Positions 1-7,509 of a stretch of 22,168 nucleotides of DNA are shown piece by piece. The position numbers and the translations under genes were made by a program. Each line of letters starts with the position of its first letter. Positions within the stretch are counted from its first letter, which is position 1. The stretch comes from Minisyncoccota bacterium (GTDB lineage Bacteria; Verrucomicrobiota; Lentisphaeria; Oligosphaerales; MVZH01). Where the stretch lies: NCBI GenBank assembly GCA_021734725.1, contig JAIPIM010000020.1, positions 1 through 22,168 of the forward strand, given 5' to 3'. The notes beneath the pieces were generated by a model. The model saw only the letters and a list, made by a program, of their open reading frames with translations. It made no database searches and was not told the origin of the DNA.

Positions 1-242
1 GGCTGGGTGAGGTGCCGAAGCCATCCTCCATCATGGCGGGTGGAGAGATCTGGGAGCAGAACCTCAGGATTGACACCAACGGTATTGAGCTCTTCGGCGG
101 ATGGGTAGGCGCCAACTATCCACACGGAGGCAAGATGAACGCCCTCTTCTGTGACGGACATGCGGAGGGGCGGGTGTGTCCGCTGCCTCCGGCGGGTCCC
201 GTGAGGCCGAGTAATCGTGAACCTTGGGGGTGGGTGAGGTGA
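1..242 (+). CDS. H-X9-DG pseudopilin-like protein, C-terminal end only
   Basis: This is the 3' end of a gene that begins before the window; the reading frame is open from base 3 to the TGA at 240-242. The visible residues contain a histidine, nine residues, then Asp-Gly (PHGGKMNALFCDGH), which is the H-X9-DG signature that ends prepilin-like proteins of the DUF1559 type. Those proteins have an N-terminal type IV pilin-like helix and are abundant in Planctomycetes, Lentisphaerae and relatives, where they are thought to be exported by a type II secretion-like route. The N-terminal pilin motif lies outside the window, so family membership rests on the C-terminal motif alone. About 25 Pro/Arg-rich residues follow the motif. 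A GTG at 12 is an internal codon, not a supported start. Confidence 0.75.
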   Translation, partial: LGEVPKPSSIMAGGEIWEQNLRIDTNGIELFGGWVGANYPHGGKMNALFCDGHAEGRVCPLPPAGPVRPSNREPWGWVR

Positions 243-359
243 CTGGACCGGACGGGTATCTACGAAGCGATGCTTCAGGCCTAGAGAGGTCTAATGAAAA
301 AATAGTAGACTCTTGCGAAATAGCCTGCGCCGAGTCGTTCGTGGTTCTTCGGGTCAAGT

Positions 360-394
360 TCAAAACCACGCACCAAAAACCAAGAACCAGGAAC
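360..394. repeat. Imperfect 7-bp tandem repeat (about 5 units)
   Basis: Consecutive heptamers CACGCAC (367-373), CAAAAAC (374-380), CAAGAAC (381-387) and CAGGAAC (388-394) share the frame CAnnnAC, and a degenerate unit TCAAAAC precedes them at 360-366. On the other strand the array reads as GTTCnTG units. This is a 7-bp periodic array in non-coding DNA. Whether it varies in copy number cannot be seen here. Confidence 0.55.
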
Positions 395-456
395 TAAAAT
401 TGCAAAAAACGACATTTCGCAATTCTCTAAAAAAATAGCATAAGGAGGTGCATCGT

Positions 457-477
457 ATGGCGCAAGCAACAAAATAG
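457..477 (+). CDS. Putative six-codon leader ORF (MAQATK)
   Basis: An ATG at 457 opens a six-codon ORF ending at TAG 475-477. It is preceded at 441-450 by TAAGGAGGTG, a 10-base perfect match to the usual complement of the 16S rRNA 3' end, with 8 nt between the last G of GGAGG and the ATG. This is the strongest ribosome binding site in the window, yet it serves only a tiny ORF, 74 nt before the PEP-CTERM gene. It could be a leader peptide, a ribosome-loading site, or chance. An in-frame GTG at 448 would add three codons but would lie inside the Shine-Dalgarno. Expression is not shown by the sequence. Confidence 0.35.
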   Translation: MAQATK

Positions 478-551
478 AAAACGAGGGAGCGGCAACCAAA
501 GCACGAAAAATTTTCAAGGCGTCGACAAACCAATATTTCAGGAGGTCAACA

Positions 552-1451
552 ATGATTAGTTCTGGCAACTATTACGCAAAACAAACAGCATCATCGTTCT
601 ATCGGCAAGCGTGCGTCTTTTTTTCGCTCTTGGCGATGCTGACTATTGGTTGGGTGCTACCGGCGGCGGCAGACTTCGCCTTTATGGAGGACGATTTTGA
701 ATCGTACACATCCGGTGCGAGATTGCCCGAGGTAGCCCCGTGGACCGATGTCGAACCGGGTAATATCACTTACGGCCGTCAATTAACAGTGCGATCGTCC
801 AACAATGTATACCCGGGTGACGGCAGCCGTACCGTTCCGGTTTCGCCATACGCCAGCGGCAGTCAAATGCTGGAGTTCTGGGACAACGGTACCACGCGGG
901 CCATTCACGCCAAGAGCACATTTTCGGCCCCATCAGGTGTGCACTATCCAATAACTGTTTCTTTGGATTACCGAATCGATGAGGAGTGGGATACTTTCGC
1001 GGGAGGTTGGCGTGCAGTGATTGAGGACAGTGACGGTGGGTCCGCGAACGGTTACTACATCAACCTTATTTCGGGCAGCGATCCCGACAACCTTTCACTC
1101 AGTTATATCGATGGGCTGACTCAAACCCATACGTTGTTGACACTTGATCGCGGCGTGTGGTATCACCTTGACATCATTCTTGAGCAGCCTGACGGTACCA
1201 AGAGCCAACCCGGCGGCCAAATTGCGGTATCGCGTTGGGACGATGGGGACGCGAATCCAACATTTGTCGGTACGTTTGACATAACAAGCAGAGCTGGGTT
1301 CAATGAAATCGACACCTTGGCTTTCACCTGGGGCAGCCCCGCCGCTCTGGGGCTCTGGTATCTCGATAATGTCCACGTTGTTCCTGAACCCGCGTCTCTC
1401 TTTTTGCTGGCAGTTGGCGGTATGCTGCTTCTGCAACGGCGGAAGAGGTAA
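552..1451 (+). CDS. Secreted PEP-CTERM protein with LamG-like domain
   Basis: This 299-residue protein starts at the ATG following AGGAGG (540-545). An N-terminal signal peptide is visible: basic residues near 10-18, a hydrophobic stretch at about 21-36, and a likely cut after Ala40 in an AAA|D context. The C terminus carries a PEP-CTERM sorting signal: Pro-Glu-Pro at 278-280, a hydrophobic helix, then the basic end QRRKR. Such proteins are recognised by an exosortase (EpsH/XrtA type) and placed at the cell surface or in an exopolysaccharide matrix. The central part is beta-rich, starting DDFESYTSG and including a WYHLDI strand, resembling LamG/concanavalin-like folds common in secreted PVC proteins. 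No catalytic motif is seen. The exosortase gene is not in the window. A surface or matrix role next to glycosidase genes is inferred; the substrate is unknown. Confidence 0.85.
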   Translation: MISSGNYYAKQTASSFYRQACVFFSLLAMLTIGWVLPAAADFAFMEDDFESYTSGARLPEVAPWTDVEPGNITYGRQLTVRSSNNVYPGDGSRTVPVSPYASGSQMLEFWDNGTTRAIHAKSTFSAPSGVHYPITVSLDYRIDEEWDTFAGGWRAVIEDSDGGSANGYYINLISGSDPDNLSLSYIDGLTQTHTLLTLDRGVWYHLDIILEQPDGTKSQPGGQIAVSRWDDGDANPTFVGTFDITSRAGFNEIDTLAFTWGSPAALGLWYLDNVHVVPEPASLFLLAVGGMLLLQRRKR

Positions 1452-1467
1452 ACTCGGGAGGTTTAGC

Positions 1468-1491
1468 ATGATGAGATTGCGAGCTTGCTAG
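1468..1491 (+). CDS. Putative seven-codon leader ORF (MMRLRAC)
   Basis: ATG 1468 (with a second ATG directly behind it) opens a seven-codon ORF ending at TAG 1489-1491. A good Shine-Dalgarno, GGGAGG, lies at 1456-1461 with 6 nt spacing. The stop codon is 4 nt before the ATG of the glycosidase-like gene at 1496, which itself has only AGGA at 3 nt, too close for efficient initiation. The arrangement suggests translational coupling through this mini-ORF. It could also be chance or the remnant of an older start. Confidence 0.35.
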   Translation: MMRLRAC

Positions 1492-1495
1492 GACG

Positions 1496-3454
1496 ATGGG
1501 TGTTACCAAAAACGAAGACTCACTCGTACTCTCCAACCCTTGGATCCTTCGGGAACTGAATCTGTCCAGTAGTGGGCCTGCAACCACTCGGTTTGCCATA
1601 CGTCCGAGCGGTAGTGACGCGGAACCCTGGCTTCCTGTTTTTGCGTTCGATCCACAGTCCCCGTTTGAGGCATCGGTTGTTGTGAACGGGAAGACAAGGC
1701 GGGCCGGTCCGCATGACCCGGGCAACCCGGAATGGACGATCAGGGGGGGCTTCGACGTTGTTTCCCGAAACATCGCCGAAACGCCCTTGGGAACCAGTGT
1801 TACGGTTGGGTGCGCATCCAAGAGTGAACGAGCGTTCCCGGAAGCGGTTGAACTCAAAATAACGTATGAAATTGCTGAGGAGTTTCCTCTTTTAATCAAA
1901 TCGGTTGAAGTTACAAATACCGGGGACGAAGCGTTTCAGGTTGAGAACATAACCGTGGAGACATGTCCATCGCTGCGGCTTGGATCGGAGTTTCGTGTGT
2001 TCACGGATTTTTACGATTACTGGCCGGTCAGCCGGTTGGACGAGGAGTCCCGGTGGCACCGCTGGGAATTCCCGAAGCCCATCCACTACCGTCTCTTGCC
2101 GGGTGAGTCAATCGAGAGTTTTCGCTGTTTCGAAACGGCGGTTCCCAACGAGCCCGAAGCGGCGTCCATTGTCACTCATCGCGTGCTGAAAGCATTGGCT
2201 CCCTGGATTACGCGGCCACTGATCAGCCAGCAAATCAGTGATTGTTCTTCATTTTCGGATCTTGCTGGGCACGCTGTGAGTGCCGCTGAAAACGGTATCG
2301 AATGTGTCCATTTTTTTGTTGACGTTACGAACGGGGGGATGCAATGCCAGCTGTTCACGAATTGCGGCGATTATCGACCGCGTCCCGACCTTTTTCCGTC
2401 CGGAGAAGACGACCTGAAGAGGCTGGTCGACATCTATCGTAAGCATGGCGTGAGGGTTGCCACCTATTGTGCGCTGACCATTGCCTGGTCTTCGTCACAC
2501 ATTGTCCGCGCCAATCCCGACTGGCAGTATCTTGGTCCTGGAGGAATACGGTACCAGCCGGAACGTTTCGGGAATATGTGTTACCAGTCGGGATGGGGGG
2601 ATTACATCCGTGAAAAACTGCTTCATCTTGTCGACGACATCGGTTTCGACGGACTTCAGATTGACGGTCCCTACCACGGTTTGCCCTGCTGTGCGCGGGA
2701 CCACAAGCATGGAAGCTCCGACTCCGTTCCATTCATGAATTGGCGGTGGGAAAGAGCGTTTTTCCAGGAACTTCTCGAGCGTGATGTGTATATTGCTTCG
2801 CCACAGTCGGCTCCCGCTTCCTACCTGCTGGGCAATTGTGCTCGGCCGGGAGGCTACACCGAAGAGGACTACCAGGTTCTGTGCGGCATGCCCCTGATCA
2901 TCGCGACGCGTGCACGCCTGTATGACGGTTTGTACTCGCGTCCAGCATCCGGCGCCTGGGGTTTTCTTGCTTTTGACGACTATCATGGCAATTCCATGGG
3001 AATCAGCGACCGCAATCCCGAGTTGTACGACCATGCCCTCGGCGGGTTGTTCGGATTGGGTTACTGGGGATTTCTACACGGTCGTCGTCTTTATTGCTCG
3101 TCAAAAACCAAGCGAATATTTGAGCGCTGGACTCGTTTTTATAAGGACCATGTCAGTACGTTGGCGGGTGAATGCGTGCACTTGGCACGTCCCGACGGCA
3201 TGCATCCCGATGGCGTGATGCATGTGGCTCCGCACGCAACTCCGCCTGCTGTTGTGGTGCTTTTCAACCCTCGTGCCGTAACGGCGGCGGCGGCGTTGGC
3301 GCTCCCGCTCGGGTACGCCGGTTTCGAGCCTGGCGGTCTGGCTGAAATAGAGAGCATTGGTCGTATAAAACTCGACAGCCGGGCCACTGGATTAGCTACC
3401 GTTACACTGCTGCCTTGGGAAGTCAAAACCCTGGACATACAGAAAGTAAATTAG
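1496..3454 (+). CDS. TIM-barrel glycoside hydrolase, GH36/alpha-galactosidase-like
   Basis: This is a 652-residue protein without a signal peptide, so probably cytoplasmic. Residues about 1-230 form a beta-rich N-terminal domain, with a segment around 120-155 (ending EVTNTGDEAFQVENI) typical of the supersandwich in front of clan GH-D barrels. Residues about 240-540 look like a (beta/alpha)8 barrel. A strand with a YRKHGVRVATY-type motif is followed by GFDGLQIDG, whose Asp385 and Asp390 are the best candidates for the nucleophile position. A small beta domain closes the protein. In GH27/GH36 enzymes two acidic residues hydrolyse alpha-galactosides or related alpha-glycosides with retention. 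The classic KWD motif is not obvious, so family and substrate are uncertain. The in-frame stop at 1472-1474 leaves ATG 1496 as the only reasonable start. The gene ends 10 bp before the next, implying one operon and a shared glycan substrate. Confidence 0.65.
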   Translation: MGVTKNEDSLVLSNPWILRELNLSSSGPATTRFAIRPSGSDAEPWLPVFAFDPQSPFEASVVVNGKTRRAGPHDPGNPEWTIRGGFDVVSRNIAETPLGTSVTVGCASKSERAFPEAVELKITYEIAEEFPLLIKSVEVTNTGDEAFQVENITVETCPSLRLGSEFRVFTDFYDYWPVSRLDEESRWHRWEFPKPIHYRLLPGESIESFRCFETAVPNEPEAASIVTHRVLKALAPWITRPLISQQISDCSSFSDLAGHAVSAAENGIECVHFFVDVTNGGMQCQLFTNCGDYRPRPDLFPSGEDDLKRLVDIYRKHGVRVATYCALTIAWSSSHIVRANPDWQYLGPGGIRYQPERFGNMCYQSGWGDYIREKLLHLVDDIGFDGLQIDGPYHGLPCCARDHKHGSSDSVPFMNWRWERAFFQELLERDVYIASPQSAPASYLLGNCARPGGYTEEDYQVLCGMPLIIATRARLYDGLYSRPASGAWGFLAFDDYHGNSMGISDRNPELYDHALGGLFGLGYWGFLHGRRLYCSSKTKRIFERWTRFYKDHVSTLAGECVHLARPDGMHPDGVMHVAPHATPPAVVVLFNPRAVTAAAALALPLGYAGFEPGGLAEIESIGRIKLDSRATGLATVTLLPWEVKTLDIQKVN

Positions 3455-3464
3455 GATCGGATTC

Positions 3465-6400
3465 ATGAGACTGATTTGTTCTTTTTTCGTTGCGTCTGTT
3501 TTTGCTCTTTCCCTGGGTTCGACGTTCGGGGTGGAGTTGAAGCGCCTGGGACTTCAGCCGGAGACGACCGTGCTGGTGCAGCATGACGACGAGGGATTCT
3601 CCTTTGTGGACAAACACTACTTTCCAGATGAAAACGACACTTTGATTATGGAAGCGGAAACCCATGGCTCCTATCCCAATAAGTGCTACAGAAAAGACCC
3701 CGATGCCAGCGGTGGAGCTGCGCTGGAGGACATGGTGGGACGCTATTTTTTCCGAATCGAAACTCCGGGGGTGTACGAGTTCTGGGCGAGGGTGAGAGCA
3801 CCTTGGCCCGGTTACTGGGTATACGAGTTCGAGGCGCAAAAGGCTGGCGAACAAGCAACCGAGCAAGACGTTGACGGAGGTTCACACACGGGGTTCGAGG
3901 GCGAGGGCGAATCGGGCGCCTCCATGTCGCTCAAGGGGGGGCTCCAAGTGCCGAAAGACGCTGACTGTGCGGAGAACTTTCTTTATATCAAAGGAGAAAC
4001 AGTAAGGCTGGAGGCGGGCGATTATATCTGTTCGCTTCGCGTCCCGGGTGAGATTCTGGTTGACCAGTTTTTCCTGGTTCCTCCGAGCACGATCGCAAGC
4101 GATCCTCAAAAGATACTGTCGCGGCCGGATGGGACGCCGCGTCATGGCAGGGCAGAAAAAGCTCTTTATGCAACCATTACATTCAGACCCGCGCTGCCCA
4201 TGGATTTCGGGGCGTTTCGGAGGCTGGCTTATGAGGTGCATGGAGAGTTGGACGAGGTGGCATGGTTTTATCGATTTCCGTGCAAGCCCAATCCTTCCTG
4301 GGAACGACTGTCTGATCCAAGGGATCTTTCCGGGTTGTCAGTGGACGGCACTGGGTCGGATGTGCTGCAGCTGCGGGTAAGATTAGAGCGGGAGGCGGAC
4401 TCCAACGCGCGACTGTCAGACGTAAACGTGGAGTACGTGGCGGACGAGGACAACATCCTGACCCTTAAGTCTCGTTCGGGACATATGATGGTTTCGAAGC
4501 TCAGCGGATACTGGGGGGAAGTCGCCACGTCGGCTGGCAGCGAGATACGCTCGAACTCACGTGCCAGCTTACCGTTTTCAATCAAAGTTATCGATGAGTC
4601 AGCTCGCGCCATGCAAGCGATTGACGATTTCAGGGCTCGGCATGTGGAGTTGACCGGTGACGACCGTGATTGGCGGATTATCTTCGATTATGTGTCTCCA
4701 TCGTCGGGGATCAACGTTTCCATAACAGGTGAATGCGACGGTTCGGACCGCGTGGCGTGGGTTGTGTCATGCGAGAATGGGTCCAACAGGACCGTCGGGT
4801 TTCTTGCCTTCCCAGTTTTAGAGGGGATTCAGGTGGGAGCTTCTCCGGAGGACGACGAGATTGCGTGGCTGGGAACCCTTGCCGCGCCTGCCTATACCCT
4901 GCCGGGCTGGAAGCGAACGGATCCGGGAGAGTTGACGTTCATGGACATCTCGGACCCACGCGGTGGTTTTTACCTGGGCGACCATGATGCGACGATGTTG
5001 GATGGAAGATTCTCCATGCGTCCGTACCAAGGCAAAGGGCCGTTCGACTATCGGATAGAAAAACTGCCGACGATTCTGCCTGGAGAGACGTGGGAGAGTC
5101 AGCCTTACATTGTGGCAGTACATGAGGGGGGCTGGCACAACGCAGTTGACCGGTTTTATCGTCCCTGGTACGATGCGGAAATGCCGCGGCCGAAAAACCC
5201 AGATTGGCTGGTCCAAGAGTTTTCAGGCTATGCCCAGCCCGTATTGTGTTATAAAACGGCGCTGCATATGACGGAAGCCTGGCGGCTCTGCCGGTTTCAC
5301 GGCTGGAATTATCTCAAGTCGTTTGTCACTCTTCATCCCGGTCCGCTTTTCAATCCATTGCATGGTGGATTTAATGAAGTGAAGGAGAACGCAACGTGGA
5401 TAAACGCAAGGGGGGGGCAGGTCGATTCCTACACGGAAGCCACCTGGAACGTCATCTATCATTCAAAGGAGTTTGCGTTTTGGGAAACCGTACCCAAGAG
5501 CCTCCATGGCGATTTTACCCTACCTTCCTACAAGTGGCGGCTCGCCCATCAGGTCGTCCCGCTTTCCCGGTTGGGGCTGGGCACACCCGAAGAACAGACA
5601 CCACGTCCGCAACTCTATCCCTCGCAGAGAAATGCACGCACTAAATTTGACCATCAGGATCCGGAAGTTCACGAACACTTCAAGGACATTGCCGTGCACT
5701 ATGCAAAGGCGGGGATGAACCTGTACTGGGATTGTTCGGGGAACACGGCGATTCATCCCTCATACAAAGCCATTGGGAAACACATACTTCCAGAATATGG
5801 CCGAAGCATGTACGCCCGCACCCTTTGCGCTTCTCGGATGATCGAGGCGGCTCGTAAGTACAAAGACGACTTTGTGATCTGCGGAGAGAACTATAACGAC
5901 CGAGTCATGAGCGCGGTTCAAATTCCATTTCTTCAGGCACAGAATGCGAGCAAGCCCTTCTGGGACGAAGTCGTGCGATACACACATCCAGGTCACATTT
6001 TCAACGTTAATCTTATCCATGGCGGTCGTGCATTAGCGGATCGAGCGTTTCTGTTTCATTCACGGATTTCTTCCAGCGATATTTTCAATTCCGTAGGTTT
6101 TTCGACATGGCTCCGGGCGAGGGTCTACCTGCGCAACATGACGGGCGACATCGATACTATTGCAATCTACAAAAGCGACGTCGGTTTGACCGTTGACAAC
6201 GACGCGGTTCAAGCCCGTTATTCTGTATTGTCGGAGGCGGAGAGTTTAACGCCAGTCAAAGGGCGTCATCTTTTTGTTGTCAATATTATTAACCCTGACA
6301 ATGTCAAGGACGCAGTTGTTCGGCTTCGTCTGCCGGAGGACATCAGAATTCGACACGCAGTGGCCTATACCATGGAAGGCCGCGTTGCGCAACTGCCTTT

Positions 6401-7277
6401 CGCCGCGGACGCGCCGAGTGTTTCTTTCAACGCGCCGGGAGATCGACAGTCATCCATTGTGCTTTGTGCCCAAGAGCGAGAGGACAACGCGATTCGCATT
6501 TTTGCCATGGTTCCCATGGTGGACGAGTGTTCGCCGGCCCGGATACGAGTCGCTATTGCCAATCTTTCGGACGAACAGATTGAGGGCACGGTTAAGCTTG
6601 CGTCAGCACCGCCTTTAGAGTACGATCTTACCGGGATTCCGGTCACGCTGTCTTCCGGTGGGGCGCTTGTTCGAGATATAGTGGTACGCAACCGGGACAA
6701 GCTGAACGACTACCGGAATGTCCCAGTTGCCTTTGAATGCACAGGCGGAACATTTACAACGGAGGTGATCGTACCGCCGACAATCGCCAACGGCACCATT
6801 GAGGACGACGTTACCGGTAACGCAATCGCCGATTATTGGAAATGGTCGGTCCGGGATTTCGCCGAGCCGGTTTCCGGCGATTATTGCCTTGCGGTCATTC
6901 CAAAGCAACTGCCATGGCATGAATCGCTGACGGGTGGAAGCACTGGTTCACATTACTGGAGACCACGGAACGCTGCCATTCACTTGTTGCCGCGGACACG
7001 ATATCGATTGTCATTTTACTATCGTCATATCGGAGACACACGAGTTCCGGGAAAAGTGAAAGTGGAACTGCGGGGAAGCGATGAGCGGAATCGGAAAACA
7101 TTCAGTGTGGGTGTACGACTGAGCGATTCGGAGCCTGGGATTTGGCACCACAAGACAATGGATTTTACAACGCCCGAAGCCGTTGGGAAAGCCGAACTGA
7201 GTATCTACAATGATAATGATTCCAAGGGGGCCAACGTCGTCTGGTTTGACGATGTTCGCATAGAACCATTAAGATAA
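3465..7277 (+). CDS. Exported multimodular glycosidase-like protein, 1270 aa
   Basis: This very large protein has a signal peptide (residues 1 to about 22, hydrophobic core FFVASVFALSL, no lipobox). Domains inferred from sequence character are: a CBM6/35-like module at about 50-205 (an MEAE strand, GVYEFWARVR, and a final VDQFFLVP strand); a beta module at about 220-330; a beta-supersandwich at about 340-570; a TIM-barrel-like region at about 580-900; beta linkers at about 920-1100; and a CBM4/9-like module at about 1106-1270 (starting IANGTIEDD, ending WFDDVRIEP). In the barrel, Asp756 (NLYWDCSGN) and Glu808 (ICGENYNDR) are candidate catalytic acids, by inference only. The barrel resembles DUF6259-type proteins of Bacteroidetes and PVC bacteria, but I cannot assign a GH family. 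The ATG has AGGA 8 nt upstream, overlapping the preceding stop. It likely binds and cleaves a polysaccharide in the periplasm or outside the cell. Confidence 0.7.
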   Translation: MRLICSFFVASVFALSLGSTFGVELKRLGLQPETTVLVQHDDEGFSFVDKHYFPDENDTLIMEAETHGSYPNKCYRKDPDASGGAALEDMVGRYFFRIETPGVYEFWARVRAPWPGYWVYEFEAQKAGEQATEQDVDGGSHTGFEGEGESGASMSLKGGLQVPKDADCAENFLYIKGETVRLEAGDYICSLRVPGEILVDQFFLVPPSTIASDPQKILSRPDGTPRHGRAEKALYATITFRPALPMDFGAFRRLAYEVHGELDEVAWFYRFPCKPNPSWERLSDPRDLSGLSVDGTGSDVLQLRVRLEREADSNARLSDVNVEYVADEDNILTLKSRSGHMMVSKLSGYWGEVATSAGSEIRSNSRASLPFSIKVIDESARAMQAIDDFRARHVELTGDDRDWRIIFDYVSPSSGINVSITGECDGSDRVAWVVSCENGSNRTVGFLAFPVLEGIQVGASPEDDEIAWLGTLAAPAYTLPGWKRTDPGELTFMDISDPRGGFYLGDHDATMLDGRFSMRPYQGKGPFDYRIEKLPTILPGETWESQPYIVAVHEGGWHNAVDRFYRPWYDAEMPRPKNPDWLVQEFSGYAQPVLCYKTALHMTEAWRLCRFHGWNYLKSFVTLHPGPLFNPLHGGFNEVKENATWINARGGQVDSYTEATWNVIYHSKEFAFWETVPKSLHGDFTLPSYKWRLAHQVVPLSRLGLGTPEEQTPRPQLYPSQRNARTKFDHQDPEVHEHFKDIAVHYAKAGMNLYWDCSGNTAIHPSYKAIGKHILPEYGRSMYARTLCASRMIEAARKYKDDFVICGENYNDRVMSAVQIPFLQAQNASKPFWDEVVRYTHPGHIFNVNLIHGGRALADRAFLFHSRISSSDIFNSVGFSTWLRARVYLRNMTGDIDTIAIYKSDVGLTVDNDAVQARYSVLSEAESLTPVKGRHLFVVNIINPDNVKDAVVRLRLPEDIRIRHAVAYTMEGRVAQLPFAADAPSVSFNAPGDRQSSIVLCAQEREDNAIRIFAMVPMVDECSPARIRVAIANLSDEQIEGTVKLASAPPLEYDLTGIPVTLSSGGALVRDIVVRNRDKLNDYRNVPVAFECTGGTFTTEVIVPPTIANGTIEDDVTGNAIADYWKWSVRDFAEPVSGDYCLAVIPKQLPWHESLTGGSTGSHYWRPRNAAIHLLPRTRYRLSFYYRHIGDTRVPGKVKVELRGSDERNRKTFSVGVRLSDSEPGIWHHKTMDFTTPEAVGKAELSIYNDNDSKGANVVWFDDVRIEPLR

Positions 7278-7300
7278 GCTCAAAAAAGATGATTTTGTGT

Positions 7301-7329
7301 TTGGTTTTTGTTAGACGGTATGGTATCAT
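7301..7329 (+). promoter_or_regulatory. Candidate sigma-70 promoter for the TonB receptor
   Basis: TTGGTT (7301-7306) and TATCAT (7324-7329) are separated by 17 bp and lie about 180 bp before the receptor ATG, in the gap after the glycosidase operon. The match to consensus is moderate (4/6 and 4/6). It is offered because the 232-bp gap implies separate transcription of the receptor. Confidence 0.3.
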
Positions 7330-7409
7330 AAGTGGTAAGTATGCACATAAGGTTCGGATTAGCGAGGCCGCTGAGGTAGAGTTGAGGGCGTGATTACGCA
7401 GATCCAATT

Positions 7410-7464
7410 GGAGGTGTGTGTCAGGGGGATGTTCATCCGTTCGGGGATGTGACTGGCGGATGAA
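7410..7464 (+). promoter_or_regulatory. Leader inverted repeat with embedded mini-ORF
   Basis: A perfect 8-bp inverted repeat, TTCATCCG (7432-7439) and CGGATGAA (7457-7464), encloses a 17-nt loop 45 nt before the receptor ATG. The left arm could instead pair with the upstream GGATG (7427-7431 with CATCC at 7434-7438), although that loop would be too tight for a stable hairpin. A seven-codon ORF (MFIRSGM, 7429-7452) with a distant GGAGG (7410-7414) overlaps the repeat. I checked for a cobalamin or c-di-GMP riboswitch and saw no match to the conserved cores I know. It could be a protein operator or an RNA switch. Confidence 0.3.
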
Positions 7465-7509
7465 TTATTGCAGAGAGCATGCAAACCACAAAGAAGAAGG
7501 AGGAGTCGT

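Larger units (their letters stand above)
243..551. other. Intergenic region with heptamer repeats and leader elements
   Basis: This 309-bp stretch has no conventional gene. It holds an imperfect hairpin just after the pseudopilin gene (285-293 with 306-313, one bulged G, no T-run), a tandem heptamer array (about 360-394), an inverted repeat AATTGC/GCAATT (398-403 and 419-424), and a six-codon ORF behind a very strong Shine-Dalgarno (441-477). The composition becomes A-rich from about 395 onward. No clear sigma-70 promoter could be picked out. The 75 nt between the short ORF and the next gene are also A-rich and would be unstructured leader if transcribed. Confidence 0.5.

Noticed and set aside
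7278..7509. Cobalamin or c-di-GMP riboswitch before the TonB receptor
   Set aside because: GCAAACCA near 7479 recalls part of a c-di-GMP-I core, but the following conserved segments are missing, and no cobalamin box is seen.
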